Part shown: positions 17,406-27,837 of the stretch, one piece after another
Position numbering within the stretch: the stretch's first letter is position 1
Layout of the letters: the number at the start of each line of letters is the position of its first letter
From: Hyphomicrobiales bacterium
GTDB taxonomy: Bacteria; Pseudomonadota; Alphaproteobacteria; Rhizobiales; Rhizobiaceae
Length of the DNA: 64,000 bases
NCBI GenBank assembly: GCA_900465685.1
Contig: UEGR01000005.1
Span: 124,001-188,000 of the forward strand
Reading direction: 5' to 3'
Notes under the pieces: model-generated
Database searches by the model: none
What the model was told of the DNA's origin: nothing
The model's input: only the letters and a program-made list of their open reading frames with translations
Made by a program: the position numbers and the translations under genes

Positions 17406-18599
17406 ATGGGGCTTCATTCGAGAATTGCTGGGGTTTTAGCAGCAGGAACGGTGGGAATCGCTGCCGTTCTGACGTCTTTTGTGTCTGTCGCTGCACCAGT
17501 TGAGACGTCGCTCGTGGTCAAGGCTCCGCAAGCCCTGCTGATCGATGATCGCAGCGGCACTGTGCTTCTCTCAAAAGGTGCAGAAACGCCAATCCCGCCC
17601 GCATCGCTTGCCAAGCTGATGACGGCGGAAGTGGTGTTTGAAGCGCTGGAAAAAGGCCAGACGACGCTCGAAACGCCCTATACGGTCAGTGAAAATGCAT
17701 GGCGCACCGGCGGCGCTCCATCGGGCACATCCACCATGTTCGCCCGCATCAAGTCGTCACCGACCGTCGCGGACCTTCTTCAAGGGCTGATTGTTCAGTC
17801 GGCTAACGATGGTGCGATCGTTCTGGCTGAAGGACTGGCTGGAAGCGAGCAAAGTTTCGCAGAGCGGATGAACCAGCGCGCCAGGGAGCTTGGTCTTTCC
17901 AATTCAGTGTTCGTGAATTCGACTGGTTTGCCAGCAAACGGACAGTCGGTCACGTTGGATGATCTGGCCAAACTTGCGCGCCATATTCACTCGGCTCACC
18001 CGGATTTCTACAAATATTATTCGCAGGAAGCCTTTACCTGGAACAACATCACGCAGCGCAATCGCAATCCGCTGTTGCGGCTGGACGTTGGCGCGGATGG
18101 CATGGGCACCGGTTATACGGAAGCATCGGGCTACGCTCTCGTCGCATCGGCGCAGCAGAATGGGCGGCGTCTGTTTCTGGCATTGAGCGGTCTTGCCAGC
18201 GTCAAGGAACGCGAAGAGGAAGCCAGAAAGCTCATTCAGTGGGGCATGACGTCGTTTGACGATATGCGTCTTTATTCGGCAAACGATATTGTCGGTGAAG
18301 CGCAGGTCTTTGGCGGCACGCAGGCCAGCGTTTCGCTGAAAGTCAAAGATGATGTCGAATTGCTGCTGCCAAAAGAGGGGCGGGAGAAGCTGAAAGCGCG
18401 GTTCATTTATGAGGGACCGCTGCATGCGCCGGTTGAAGCGGACAGCAAGATCGGTCTTCTGGAATTTGACCTCAACGGCAACATGGTTCAGCAAGTGCCG
18501 CTATATGCAGCGCAATCTGTAGAAGAAGGCTCTCTTGCTCAGAGAGCCTGGAGCAGCGCGGTTGAACTCTCGACCGGCTGGTTGCGGAAATATCTTTAG
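17406..18599 (+). CDS. D-alanyl-D-alanine carboxypeptidase (penicillin-binding, peptidase S11)
   Basis: 397 residues with an N-terminal signal peptide. The serine acylation motif is PPASLAK (Ser67, Lys70) and the second motif is SAN (132-134). The third motif, normally KTG, reads MGTG at 233-236 (ADGMGTGYTEASGY): the lysine is replaced by glycine. The C-terminal PBP5-like domain and an amphipathic end (WSSAVELSTGWLRKYL) suited to membrane attachment are present. The family trims the terminal D-Ala of peptidoglycan stem peptides in the periplasm. Activity here may be altered by the changed motif. Confidence 0.92.
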   Translation: MGLHSRIAGVLAAGTVGIAAVLTSFVSVAAPVETSLVVKAPQALLIDDRSGTVLLSKGAETPIPPASLAKLMTAEVVFEALEKGQTTLETPYTVSENAWRTGGAPSGTSTMFARIKSSPTVADLLQGLIVQSANDGAIVLAEGLAGSEQSFAERMNQRARELGLSNSVFVNSTGLPANGQSVTLDDLAKLARHIHSAHPDFYKYYSQEAFTWNNITQRNRNPLLRLDVGADGMGTGYTEASGYALVASAQQNGRRLFLALSGLASVKEREEEARKLIQWGMTSFDDMRLYSANDIVGEAQVFGGTQASVSLKVKDDVELLLPKEGREKLKARFIYEGPLHAPVEADSKIGLLEFDLNGNMVQQVPLYAAQSVEEGSLAQRAWSSAVELSTGWLRKYL

Positions 18600-18712
18600 A
18601 CAGTTTTTGGGATGTGCTCAAAATTCTCGACCTGACCGCCAAAGGCCGGTATGAACTTGAATCAAGTTCTTGTGGCGATTGAATCTTTTCAGAACGTAAT
18701 GCGGAAGCCAGA

Positions 18713-19357
18713 GTGTCAGGATTATTCATCACATTCGAAGGCGGCGAAGGTGCAGGCAAGTCGACGCAGATCGCCTTGCTGGCCAAATATTTGCGCGCAA
18801 ACGGATTTAATCCCGTCATTACGCGTGAGCCCGGCGGTTCGCCGGGTGCCGAGGCTGTGCGGCACGTCATCCTGAGCGGCAATGCCGAAAGCTATGGCCC
18901 GGCTATGGAGGCGATGTTGTTTGCGGCGGCCCGCGCCGATCATGTCGATCAGCTGATCCGCCCGGCGCTTGCCGAGGGGCGTGTTGTGCTGTGTGATCGC
19001 TTCATCGATTCCAGTCGCGCCTATCAGGGTGTGACCGGTAATCTCGATGGGACCTATATGGCGGCGATTGAACGCATTGCAATCGACGGTGCTGTTCCTG
19101 ACATGACGATCATTCTCGATATTCCCGCTGAAAAAGGGCTTTCTCGCGCAGGGAAACGCCGTGGGAACGAGACTGCGGATCGTTTTGAAAAGGAAGATAT
19201 TGCCGTGCATGAGGCGCGCCGTCAGGCATTTCTGGCCATTGCTGAAACAGAGCCTGAGCGCTGCAAGGTTGTCGCGGCCGATCGACCGCAGGAAGAAATC
19301 GCCGAGGATATCGGCGCACTGGCCAGTGAACTCTTGAAAAAGAAGGGGCTGTTGTGA
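18713..19357 (+). CDS. tmk: thymidylate kinase
   Basis: Phosphorylates dTMP to dTDP for DNA synthesis. P-loop [11 protein letters not shown] near the N-terminus, dTMP-site [12 protein letters not shown], and LID segment [15 protein letters not shown]; 214 residues. GTG start with GGAAG upstream. The holB start codon overlaps the tmk stop, a widespread pairing in alphaproteobacteria. Confidence 0.97.
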   Translation: MSGLFITFEGGEGAGKSTQIALLAKYLRANGFNPVITREPGGSPGAEAVRHVILSGNAESYGPAMEAMLFAAARADHVDQLIRPALAEGRVVLCDRFIDSSRAYQGVTGNLDGTYMAAIERIAIDGAVPDMTIILDIPAEKGLSRAGKRRGNETADRFEKEDIAVHEARRQAFLAIAETEPERCKVVAADRPQEEIAEDIGALASELLKKKGLL

Positions 19358-20424
19358 TCGACGAACTCGACGTCCCCAAGGCGCATGATTCCATTGAAGG
19401 CATTCCGGAGCCGTCCGCGAGCGATTATCTGACCGGCCACGGAGAGGTGACGCGCTTTCTGGCGCAGGCCTATCGCGAAGGCCGGATGCATCATGCGTTG
19501 CTGCTTGAGGGCGAGCAGGGCATCGGCAAGGCGACGCTGGCCTTCCATCTGGCAGGACACATGCTGAGCCATGGCGATCAGGCTAATGCGCCGGAAGACA
19601 TTGGCACGCCGGATTTCGCAAGGCCGCTTTGGCGACAGATTGCGGGTGGAATGCACCCGGCGGTGTTGCATATCAACCGCCCATTCGATCAGAAGACCGG
19701 CAAATTCCGCACGGGTATCACGGTCGAGGAAATCCGCCGCGTCACGCATTTTCTGACACGCACCGCTTCGGACCATGCATGGCGTATCGTTATTGTTGAT
19801 CCTGCCGATGACATGAACCGCAATGCGGCCAATGCGCTTTTGAAAACGCTGGAAGAACCGCCAGCACGCGCGCTGTTCGTGCTGGTTTCGCATTCATCCG
19901 GTCGCCTTTTGCCGACCATCCGCTCGCGCTGCCAGAGCATCCAGATGCGCCCGCTGGACGAAGTGGCCATGAAGGATGCACTGTCCCATGTGGGTGCACA
20001 CATCGGACTAGACGCGGCAAGTGTCACGCCGACGCTGCTGGAACGCGCGGAAGGCAGCGTGCGCAAGGCCCTTCTGCTTGTGGCGCACGGCGGCATAGAG
20101 ATTTCCGACACGGTCGATGGGATACTGGAACGGCCAGCTTTCGATTTGCCCAAGGCACAGGCGCTGGCCAGTGTGCTGACCGGTCGCGAGGCTGAAATAC
20201 AGTATCAACTCTTCCGCGACCATCTGATGGAGCGCATCGCTGCTGAAGCGCGCAGGCGCGCTGAGGCGGGGCAATTACGCGAGGCCGATCAGTGGTCACG
20301 ATTCTGGAGCGACCTCGGTCGCGAGATCGTCGATGCCGAAACCTATAATCTTGATCGCAAGCAAGCGGTTGTGATCCTGCTGGAGAAGACGCATCGCGCT
20401 TTTCACACCGGTGCCGGGTCGTAG
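19354..20424 (+). CDS. holB: DNA polymerase III delta' subunit
   Basis: Clamp-loader subunit of the replicative polymerase. An AAA+ module with P-loop GEQGIGKAT, a sensor region [16 protein letters not shown] and SRCQ motif [12 protein letters not shown] define the delta'/gamma family; 356 residues. GTG start overlaps the tmk stop by 4 nt, so translation is coupled. metG follows after 150 bp. Confidence 0.96.
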   Translation: MIDELDVPKAHDSIEGIPEPSASDYLTGHGEVTRFLAQAYREGRMHHALLLEGEQGIGKATLAFHLAGHMLSHGDQANAPEDIGTPDFARPLWRQIAGGMHPAVLHINRPFDQKTGKFRTGITVEEIRRVTHFLTRTASDHAWRIVIVDPADDMNRNAANALLKTLEEPPARALFVLVSHSSGRLLPTIRSRCQSIQMRPLDEVAMKDALSHVGAHIGLDAASVTPTLLERAEGSVRKALLLVAHGGIEISDTVDGILERPAFDLPKAQALASVLTGREAEIQYQLFRDHLMERIAAEARRRAEAGQLREADQWSRFWSDLGREIVDAETYNLDRKQAVVILLEKTHRAFHTGAGS

Positions 20425-20574
20425 CTCCAGATAAGCCCAACTTGCTGCACTGTGGCGTGACATGACCGCTCACATGGTTTATGTCACAGCCGACGATTTT
20501 ATCTTGTGTGTGTCTGGTGATCGTTCCCGCAAACGGTCAGGCGCGCTTTCAAACATCGAAAGACCGGGTCCATA

Positions 20575-22122
20575 ATGAGCCGCGAAAAATACTATATCAC
20601 CACCGCGATTGCTTACCCTAACGGCAAGCCGCATATCGGTCACGCTTATGAACTGATTGCAACCGACGCGATGGCGCGTTTTCAGCGCCTGAACGGCAAG
20701 GATGTGCATTTCCTGACCGGTACGGACGAGCATGGTATCAAGATGCTGCAAAGCGCGCGCAAGGAAGGCATCACGCCTCGCGAGCTTGCAGACCGCAATA
20801 CTGAAGCTTTCCGTCGCATGGCCGAGGTGCTGAACAGCTCGAACGACGACTATATCCGCACCTCTGAAGAGCGCCATTACAAGGCCAGCCAGGCCATCTG
20901 GCAGGCAATGGCTGCCAATGGCGACATCTACAAGGGGGGCTATGCGGGCTGGTACTCGGTTCGCGACGAAGCCTATTATGGCGAGGAAGAAACCGAAGTC
21001 CGTGCGGATAATGTTCGCTACGGTCCACAAGGCACGCCTGTCGAGTGGGTTGAAGAGGAAAGCTATTTCTTCCGTCTTTCGCAATATCAGGACAAGCTGC
21101 TCGAGCTTTATGAAAAGAATCCGGGCTTCATCATGCCTGCCGAACGCCGCAATGAAATTGTGAGCTTCGTGAAGTCCGGTCTGAAGGACCTGTCGATTTC
21201 GCGCACCACTTTCGATTGGGGCATTCCGGTGCCGGGCGACGAAAAGCACGTCATGTATGTCTGGGTCGATGCGCTGACAAACTACATCACGGCGCTTGGG
21301 TATCCCGATACGACCAGCGACAAGTGGGCTTATTGGCCAGCCGATGCGCATATCATCGGCAAGGACATTTCGCGTTTCCATGCGGTCTACTGGCCTGCAT
21401 TCCTGATGTCGGCAGGTATTCCGCTGCCAAAGCGCGTTTTTGCACACGGCTTCCTGTTCAACCGCGGCGAGAAAATGTCGAAGTCGCTCGGCAACGTCAT
21501 CGATCCGTTCGGTCTGGTCGAGCGTTACGGTCTGGATCAGCTGCGCTACTTCCTGATGCGCGAAGTGCCGTTCGGTCAGGACGGCAGCTACAGCCATGAT
21601 GCTATCGTCAACCGCACCAATGCCGATCTCGCTAACGATCTTGGCAATCTGGCGCAGCGTTCACTGTCGATGATCGCCAAGAATTGCGAAGGCAAGGTTC
21701 CGCAGCCGGGCGAATTCTCGGATGCCGACAAGGCCATTCTCGATCAGGCTGATGCAGCGCTGGAAACGGCGCGTAAAGCCATGGACGATCAGGCGCTGCA
21801 TCTGGCGCTTGGCGCGATCTTCGCTGTAGTCGCGGAAGCCAACCGCTATTTCGCGGGTCAGGAGCCTTGGGCGCTGCGCAAGACCGATCCGGCGCGCATG
21901 GGTACCGTGCTCTATGTGACGGCAGAAGTCATTCGCCGTGTCGGCATCATGGTGCAGCCTTTCATCCCGCAATCGGCAGAAAAGCTGCTCGACATTCTGG
22001 CGGTCCCTGCCGACAAGCGTCAGTTCACTGACGTGGCAGCAAGCCAGCTTGTCGGCGGTGCCGATCTGCCAGCCCCGCAGCCGGTTTTCCCGCGCTATGT
22101 GGAAACAGAAGAGCAGAACTGA
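20575..22122 (+). CDS. metG: methionyl-tRNA synthetase
   Basis: Charges tRNA-Met. HIGH motif in [23 protein letters not shown] motif [10 protein letters not shown]; 515 residues, the short form without the C-terminal EMAP dimerisation domain. The zinc-knuckle region is reduced, as in the alphaproteobacterial type. It is followed 5 bp later by tatD, forming a conserved tmk-holB-metG-tatD-MBL order. Confidence 0.97.
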   Translation: MSREKYYITTAIAYPNGKPHIGHAYELIATDAMARFQRLNGKDVHFLTGTDEHGIKMLQSARKEGITPRELADRNTEAFRRMAEVLNSSNDDYIRTSEERHYKASQAIWQAMAANGDIYKGGYAGWYSVRDEAYYGEEETEVRADNVRYGPQGTPVEWVEEESYFFRLSQYQDKLLELYEKNPGFIMPAERRNEIVSFVKSGLKDLSISRTTFDWGIPVPGDEKHVMYVWVDALTNYITALGYPDTTSDKWAYWPADAHIIGKDISRFHAVYWPAFLMSAGIPLPKRVFAHGFLFNRGEKMSKSLGNVIDPFGLVERYGLDQLRYFLMREVPFGQDGSYSHDAIVNRTNADLANDLGNLAQRSLSMIAKNCEGKVPQPGEFSDADKAILDQADAALETARKAMDDQALHLALGAIFAVVAEANRYFAGQEPWALRKTDPARMGTVLYVTAEVIRRVGIMVQPFIPQSAEKLLDILAVPADKRQFTDVAASQLVGGADLPAPQPVFPRYVETEEQN

Positions 22123-22127
22123 GTGCG

Positions 22128-22922
22128 ATGATGCTTGTCGATAGCCATTGTCACCTCGACTTTGCCGATTTCGAGCCGGAGCGCGATGCTGTTGTACAGC
22201 GCGCGCTCGATGCCGGGATCAAGCGCATGGTGACGATCTCCACGCGCGTTCGCAAATTCGATACGATCCGCGCCATCGCGGAGGCCTATGAGTCTGTCTA
22301 TTGCTCGGTCGGTACTCATCCGAACAACGCGCATGAAGAACTGGACATTACGGCTGACGATCTTGTGCGCCTTGCGGACCATCCGAAGGTTGTCGCCATA
22401 GGCGAGGCGGGTCTCGATTATCACTACGACTACGCTCCGCCCGAAGCGCAGCGTCAGGGGTTTCTCGTTCACATCGAAGCCGCGCGCCGGACGCAGCTGC
22501 CGCTTGTCATCCATGCACGCAGTGCAGACGATGATATGGCCGAAGTTCTGGAACAGGAAACGGCCAAGGGCGCTTTCCCTTTCATTCTCCATTGCTTTTC
22601 TTCCGGACGGGCACTGGCTGAAAAAGGCATTGAACTGGGCGGTTATGTTTCCTTTTCCGGCATTCTGACTTTCAAGAACTCGCCGGAAATTCGTGAAATA
22701 GCCACCATCGTTCCGCGTGACCGCCTGCTGGTGGAAACGGATGCGCCGTTCCTCGCCCCGCTGCCGCATCGCGGCAAGCGCAACGAACCGTCTTTCGTGC
22801 AGCACACCGCTGCCATGCTGGCCGATACGATTGGCGTGAGCAATGACGAAATCGCCCGTATCACGAGCGACAACGTGTTCAGGCTGTTCTCCAAGATGCC
22901 TCGGCCTTCAGAGGAAGTTTGA
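22128..22922 (+). CDS. TatD family metal-dependent deoxyribonuclease
   Basis: 264 residues. Metal ligands are visible in DSHCHLDF near the N-terminus, GEAGLDYHYD, the VIHAR and LHCFS histidines and ETDAPFLAP, the hallmark of TatD (amidohydrolase-fold 3'-5' exonuclease). Two adjacent ATG codons could start it. Family role: DNA repair or degradation; YcfH/TatD subgroup not decided. Confidence 0.93.
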   Translation: MMLVDSHCHLDFADFEPERDAVVQRALDAGIKRMVTISTRVRKFDTIRAIAEAYESVYCSVGTHPNNAHEELDITADDLVRLADHPKVVAIGEAGLDYHYDYAPPEAQRQGFLVHIEAARRTQLPLVIHARSADDDMAEVLEQETAKGAFPFILHCFSSGRALAEKGIELGGYVSFSGILTFKNSPEIREIATIVPRDRLLVETDAPFLAPLPHRGKRNEPSFVQHTAAMLADTIGVSNDEIARITSDNVFRLFSKMPRPSEEV

Positions 22923-22924
22923 GC

Positions 22925-23743
22925 GTGACTTCTCCCCGAAATTGCCTGCGTTTCACGGTTCTGGGCTGCGGTTCGTCGCCCGGCGTGCCGCGCATCAATG
23001 GCGATTGGGGTAATTGCGATCCGGAAAACCCGAAAAACCGTCGCACCCGTACGTCACTGCTGGTGGAGCGTTTCAATGCGAACGGCCACTATACGACAGT
23101 GGTGATCGATACGGGGCCGGATTTCCGCACGCAGATGATCAATGCCAGCGTGCATTCGCTTGATGCGGCGGTCTATACCCATCCGCATGCCGACCATATT
23201 CACGGGATCGACGATCTGCGCACCTATGTGGTGGATAATCGTCGCCTGATGGATGTCTATGCCAATCGCTTCACGCGCAACCGGCTTTATGATGCCTTCG
23301 GCTATTGCTTCGAGACACCGGCGGGCTCAAGCTATCCGCCGATCTTGAGCATGCATGATATTGCAGCTGAAACACCCTTCACCATCGACGGTGCAGGCGG
23401 TGAAATACGGTTCGAACCATTCCGTCAGATCCATGGCGATATCGAGTCGCTTGGCTTCCGCATCGGCAATGTCGTCTATTGCACGGATGTCAGCGCATTC
23501 CCGGACGAGAGCCTGCGTTATGTCCGACATGCGGATGTGCTGATCCTCGGCGCTTTGCAATATCGCCCGCATCCGAGCCATTTCTCGCTTGAGCAGGCGC
23601 TGGAATGGATTGAGCTATTTGCGCCCAAGCGGGCAATTCTCACGCATATGCATGTGCCGCTCGACTACGAGACAGTGCTGCGTGAAACGCCCGATAATGT
23701 TGAGCCCGGCTATGACGGGCTCCGGTTTGAAATCCCGCTCTAA
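22925..23743 (+). CDS. MBL-fold metallohydrolase (PhnP-like)
   Basis: 272 residues. The metal-binding signature is THPHADHIHGIDDLR (HxHxDH), with later ligands in CTDVSAF and THMHVPLDY; the N-terminal LGCGSSPGVPRINGDWG is typical of PhnP-like phosphodiesterases, relatives of RNase Z. I chose the GTG at 22925: GAGGAAG ends 7 nt before it, while the alternative TTG at 22919 would have almost no spacing. Substrate unknown; cyclic phosphodiesters are known for PhnP. Last gene of the operon before a strong terminator. Confidence 0.88.
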   Translation: MTSPRNCLRFTVLGCGSSPGVPRINGDWGNCDPENPKNRRTRTSLLVERFNANGHYTTVVIDTGPDFRTQMINASVHSLDAAVYTHPHADHIHGIDDLRTYVVDNRRLMDVYANRFTRNRLYDAFGYCFETPAGSSYPPILSMHDIAAETPFTIDGAGGEIRFEPFRQIHGDIESLGFRIGNVVYCTDVSAFPDESLRYVRHADVLILGALQYRPHPSHFSLEQALEWIELFAPKRAILTHMHVPLDYETVLRETPDNVEPGYDGLRFEIPL

Positions 23744-23746
23744 ACA

Positions 23747-23776
23747 AAAAAGCCCGGCATCTCTGCCGGGCTTTTT
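23747..23776. terminator. bidirectional intrinsic terminator
   Basis: A 13-bp perfect stem AAAAAGCCCGGCA / TGCCGGGCTTTTT with a TCTC loop between the converging MBL gene and ndvA. Confidence 0.93.
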
Positions 23777-23794
23777 GTTTCGTGTGGTGCGCAA

Positions 23795-25609
23795 TCAGGC
23801 GCGGGCCGGGAAGGGCATCACATTGCTGCCTTCCGGGGTGCCTTCAGCGCTGCCCTCTGCGGACTTCTTGGTGGTCTGCTTGTCTTCGAGAGCCAGGCCA
23901 CCGGCACGGAGCAGGTCGGAGAAACGACCGCCACGGGCTGCGAGCTCGTCAAAGCTGCCGCGTTCGACCAGATGGCCCTTGTCCATGAACAGAACCTGAT
24001 CCGCCGAGCGAACCGTCGACAGGCGGTGCGCGATGATGAAGGTAGTGCGATTCTGGCTCAGATCGTCCACAGCCTGCTTCACCTTTTCTTCGGTCTCGAC
24101 GTCGAGCGCGCTAGTCGCTTCGTCGAGCACGAGGATCGGAGAATCCTTCAGGATCGCGCGGGCAATTGCCAGACGCTGGCGTTCACCACCCGAAAGCTGC
24201 GAACCGCGTTCGCCGACGACCGTGTCGTAACCATTGGCCTTGGCAAGAACGAAGTCGTGGGCTGCGGCAGCCTTGGCTGCGGCATGGACTTCTTCATGCG
24301 AGGCGTTTTCACGACCGACGCGGATATTTTCCTCGACGGTACGGTTGAAGAGACCGGCATCCTGAAACACGGTGGCAATCGCATGACGCAGCGAGCGCCG
24401 GCTGACAGTGCGCGTATCGACACCGTCGATCAGCACGCGACCAGCAGCCGGATCGAACACACGCTGGAGAATATTGATCAGCGTGGTCTTGCCTGCACCG
24501 GTCGGGCCAACGATGGCGACGGTCTGGCCGGGCTTCACCTCGAAGGAAACGTCATAGACGCCCTGACCCGAATTCGGGAATTCAAAGGTGACATTGTCGA
24601 AAATGATGTCGCCCTTGACGTTTTCCAGATCGGCCACATTCTGCGGTTCCTGACGGTCGGCAGTCGCATCTTCCATTTCGAAGAATTCTTCGAGCTTGGC
24701 GCGTGCCGTCACGGTCTGGTTGATGAAGGCGCTGATCTGGTCGAGACGGCCGATCATCAGCTGTGCGAAGCCGATAAAGGCAATCACGTCGCCAACGCGC
24801 ATCTGGCCTTTGGTCACGAAATAAGCGCCGAGAACCAGCACGACCACCATAGAAAAGGTCGAAGCCATGCGGTTCAAACCACTGGCGAGTGCCCACCAGT
24901 TGAGAACCGGAAACTGTGCCTTTTCCAGATTGCGCGCATAGTCGCGCAGCGCCTGCGTTTCAGAGGCAATGCGATTATAGCTCTGCACGACCGAAACATT
25001 GCTGATCGTATCGCTGACATGCTCGAACAGCTTGTGATGGTGCTTTTCGACAGCCATCTGGCCGTCCTTGGTCTTGCGCATGACCAGCTGACCGATCATG
25101 ACATAGATCACGCCGAGCACGATCAGGACGAGCGACATACGCATGTCCATGTTCATGGCGACCGGAATAAGCGTCGCCAGTGCCACAACCGTGGTCAGGT
25201 GCTGACGCATGAATTCAAGCCAGAGCGTGAAGAGCGAGTCCGTTGCGCGGATCAGCGTGTGCAGGGCATTGGACGTGCCGCGTTTCTGATGCCAGGCGAG
25301 GGGCATGGTGATCAGGCGCTCATAGGAGTCGATCATCACGCCCAGACGGCGGCGATGCGCAAGCCTATCCGCACCACGCGCCACGAAAACGGCTGCGATG
25401 ATGTTGAAGACGCCAAGCGCGGCCCACATCGATAGAGGGGAAATGATATCCCCCTTATCCGAGATAGCCTGAATGACCTGACCGAACAGGATCGGTTCGG
25501 CCAGCGTAACAAGGGCAACGAGGACACTCGCAACACACATCGATATCGTTGCGGCTTTCTCAACCGCAAGATATTCCATGGCTCGCCAGTATATTTTGAG
25601 CAATGACAC
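23795..25609 (-). CDS. ndvA: beta-(1,2)-glucan export ABC transporter NdvA/Cgt type
   Basis: 604 residues: six membrane helices (about 15-290) fused to an ABC ATPase domain. Walker A GPTGAGKTT, Q-loop ATVFQDAGLF, signature LSGGERQR, Walker B ILVLDEATSALD, H-loop IIAHRLSTV. The start MSLLKIYWRAMEYLAVEK and overall length match the NdvA/ChvA/Cgt exporters, which move cyclic beta-1,2-glucan to the periplasm, where it matters for osmotic balance and host interaction. The C-terminal 25 residues are low-complexity (EGSAEGTPEGS). No glucan synthase is in the window. Family assignment is strong; substrate is inferred. Confidence 0.87.
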   Translation of the reverse strand: MSLLKIYWRAMEYLAVEKAATISMCVASVLVALVTLAEPILFGQVIQAISDKGDIISPLSMWAALGVFNIIAAVFVARGADRLAHRRRLGVMIDSYERLITMPLAWHQKRGTSNALHTLIRATDSLFTLWLEFMRQHLTTVVALATLIPVAMNMDMRMSLVLIVLGVIYVMIGQLVMRKTKDGQMAVEKHHHKLFEHVSDTISNVSVVQSYNRIASETQALRDYARNLEKAQFPVLNWWALASGLNRMASTFSMVVVLVLGAYFVTKGQMRVGDVIAFIGFAQLMIGRLDQISAFINQTVTARAKLEEFFEMEDATADRQEPQNVADLENVKGDIIFDNVTFEFPNSGQGVYDVSFEVKPGQTVAIVGPTGAGKTTLINILQRVFDPAAGRVLIDGVDTRTVSRRSLRHAIATVFQDAGLFNRTVEENIRVGRENASHEEVHAAAKAAAAHDFVLAKANGYDTVVGERGSQLSGGERQRLAIARAILKDSPILVLDEATSALDVETEEKVKQAVDDLSQNRTTFIIAHRLSTVRSADQVLFMDKGHLVERGSFDELAARGGRFSDLLRAGGLALEDKQTTKKSAEGSAEGTPEGSNVMPFPARA

Positions 25610-25912
25610 TTTCGCACTCCCGCTCGTTCTATTTACGGGGCTAAATGGTACGACCCCACTGTTCTATCAATATCTAATGTCGGGAAGAAGTGGCTATTGG
25701 GTGTCAGAACCGACCATAAATTAAAAACGTATGTAACTGACTGTGAAGATTCTGGCCTTTTTCGTCCAATATTGGGCGCAAGTGGCCTGAAAGGCGTCAA
25801 ATCGCAGTTTTCCGGAATTGCACTAGCAATCGGGGAAACTCACGTCTATTGACAGGATTAACAAGTTGGCGCGCGCGGTCGCGCCTCAGAAAGATATTGA
25901 TCGGGTTTTTCC
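25610..25912. other. divergent intergenic region ndvA / rluC-like gene
   Basis: 303 bp with promoters for both neighbours. A TTGACA hexamer lies about 60 bp ahead of the plus-strand gene, followed by a GC-rich stem GGCGCG-CGCGGT-CGCGCC at 25868-25885. No gene is evident. Confidence 0.5.
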
Positions 25913-26893
25913 ATGGCAGGCGTTGAACAGAAGATTGTGGATACGAGCGAGGCGGGCATGCGTCTTGATCGCTGGTTCAAGGTTCACTTTCCTGGGCTGG
26001 GCTTCGGTCATCTGCAAAAACTGCTGCGTTCCGGTCAGGTTCGCGTCGATGGCGGTCGCGCCAAGGCTGATACGCGTCTTCAGGCGAACCAGATGGTTCG
26101 TATTCCGCCGCTCGGCGTCGACGAAAAGGCGTCCGGTCCGGTCACGGCGCGCACCATCCGCAGCCAGCAGGACGGCGACGTTCTTTCGCAAATGCTGATT
26201 TATGAAGACCCGAAAGTGTTTGTCTTCAACAAGCCCGCCGGTCTGGCCGTGCAGGGCGGTTCGGGATTGACGCGTCATGTTGACGGCATGCTGGAAGCCT
26301 GGCGCAATAAAAGAGGCGAGAAGCCGCGTCTGGTGCACCGCATCGACCGCGATACGTCTGGTGTGCTGGTCGTTGCCCGCACACGTGGCGCTGCACAGGC
26401 TTTGACCGCCGCATTTCGCGAGCGTGACACGAAAAAGACCTACTGGGCTCTGGTGAAGGGCGTTCCACGCAAGCGCGAAGACAAGATTTCGACATGGCTG
26501 GTCAAGGAACAGACGCCCGATGGCGACAAGATGCGCGTTTGCCAGCACGGTGAGCCGGATTCCGATCATGCGGTTTCCTATTACCGCATCATCGAAAAGG
26601 CGGGCAACAATCTGACCTGGCTGGAAATGGAGCCTTATACGGGCCGCACGCACCAGCTTCGCGTCCATGCCGCCTATATCGGTCATCCGATCATCGGCGA
26701 CCCAAAATATTTCGAAGCCGACCAGAACTGGGAGTTCCCCGGCGGCATTCAGAAGCGTCTGCATCTGCATGCGCGTCGCATCCGCATCCCCAACCCATCG
26801 GGTGGTGTGATCGACGTGACCGCACCGTTGCCGCCGCATATGGTGCAGTCGTGGAACCTGCTCGGCTTCGACGAGGACAGTGCGGAAGACTGA
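25913..26893 (+). CDS. 23S rRNA pseudouridine synthase, RluC/RluD family
   Basis: 326 residues. N-terminal S4 domain (GMRLDRWFKVHFPGLGFGHL), then the catalytic domain with the active-site aspartate in HRIDRDTSGVLVVAR, YWALVKG, and the C-terminal motif TGRTHQLRVHAAYIGHPI. It converts specific uridines in 23S rRNA to pseudouridine; RluC (955/2504/2580) is my best guess but RluD cannot be excluded. It leads a tight run of four genes. Confidence 0.92.
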   Translation: MAGVEQKIVDTSEAGMRLDRWFKVHFPGLGFGHLQKLLRSGQVRVDGGRAKADTRLQANQMVRIPPLGVDEKASGPVTARTIRSQQDGDVLSQMLIYEDPKVFVFNKPAGLAVQGGSGLTRHVDGMLEAWRNKRGEKPRLVHRIDRDTSGVLVVARTRGAAQALTAAFRERDTKKTYWALVKGVPRKREDKISTWLVKEQTPDGDKMRVCQHGEPDSDHAVSYYRIIEKAGNNLTWLEMEPYTGRTHQLRVHAAYIGHPIIGDPKYFEADQNWEFPGGIQKRLHLHARRIRIPNPSGGVIDVTAPLPPHMVQSWNLLGFDEDSAED

Positions 26894-26913
26894 CAACATA
26901 AAGAAGAAGTGAA

Positions 26914-27837
26914 ATGGCAGGGGAAAATGGGGGGACGGCGCAAGGCCGGGCTTCTTTCGATGGGCTGGCCATTGCTCTGGTCATCTTCATCATGTTCAGC
27001 TGGGGGCTCAATCAGGTTGCTGTGAAGATCGGCAATCAGGGTTTTAACCCGATGCTGATGGCTTCCGCCCGTTCGGTTTTGGGCGGGATATGCGTGTTTC
27101 TCTGGTGTTTCTGGCGGCGCATTCCGCTGTTCAGGAAAGACGGGACTCTGCTGCCCGGCATCCTTGCAGGATTGCTTTTCGGCACTGAGTTTGTGCTGAT
27201 TTTCATCTCGATGGACCTGACAAATGTCAGCCGCGTGACCCTGATGATGAATGTCATGCCGTTCTGGGTGGCAATCGGCAGTCATTTCCTGCTCGGCGAA
27301 CGCATGTCTGTCCGTGCCTTTGTCGGCATGTGCGTGGCTTTTCTCGGCGTGTTCATCGTCTTTTCCGACCACGTCAGCCGACCGGGGCCATATGCGTTCT
27401 ATGGCGATCTTCTGGCGCTCGTTTCAGGTATTCTCTGGGGGCTGACCACACTGGTCATCAAGCGCAGCAAGCTTGCTTATGCCGTTCCGGAGAAAATCCT
27501 GCTGTACCAGCTTGTCGTTGCCGCTTTGGTTCCGTTGCCGTTCATCGGCTTCGCCGGTCCGCTCGTTCGCGATCCGAATGTTCTTTCGGTGATCTCGCTG
27601 CTGTTTCAGTCCTTCTTCGTGGTTGCATTCACCTATCCGCTCTGGTTCTGGATGGTGAACCGCTATCCGGCCTCGAAACTCTCCAATTTCGCCTTTCTCA
27701 CGCCGGCCTTTGGCGTATTGCTAAGCGGCATCGTTCTGGGTGAAGCATTGAGCTGGAAGATATTCGCAGCCATGGTCCTGATTGGCCTCGGCCTGATCAT
27801 AATCAATCGACCGGCAAAGGCGGCAACAGCACGATGA
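26914..27837 (+). CDS. EamA/DMT family transporter
   Basis: 307 residues with ten predicted membrane helices in two homologous EamA halves (first: GLAIALVIFIMFSWGLNQVAVK; second from GPYAFYGDLLALVSGILWG). Drug/metabolite exporters or importers of the inner membrane; the substrate cannot be read from sequence. Start codon 20 nt after the pseudouridine synthase stop; the stop overlaps the HAD gene start by 4 nt. Confidence 0.9.
   Translation: MAGENGGTAQGRASFDGLAIALVIFIMFSWGLNQVAVKIGNQGFNPMLMASARSVLGGICVFLWCFWRRIPLFRKDGTLLPGILAGLLFGTEFVLIFISMDLTNVSRVTLMMNVMPFWVAIGSHFLLGERMSVRAFVGMCVAFLGVFIVFSDHVSRPGPYAFYGDLLALVSGILWGLTTLVIKRSKLAYAVPEKILLYQLVVAALVPLPFIGFAGPLVRDPNVLSVISLLFQSFFVVAFTYPLWFWMVNRYPASKLSNFAFLTPAFGVLLSGIVLGEALSWKIFAAMVLIGLGLIIINRPAKAATAR

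Noticed and set aside
20456..20490. GTGACAT...ATGTCAC inverted repeat upstream of metG, resembling Pho-box halves
   Set aside because: The halves are inverted and about 17 nt apart, not direct repeats with 11-bp phase.
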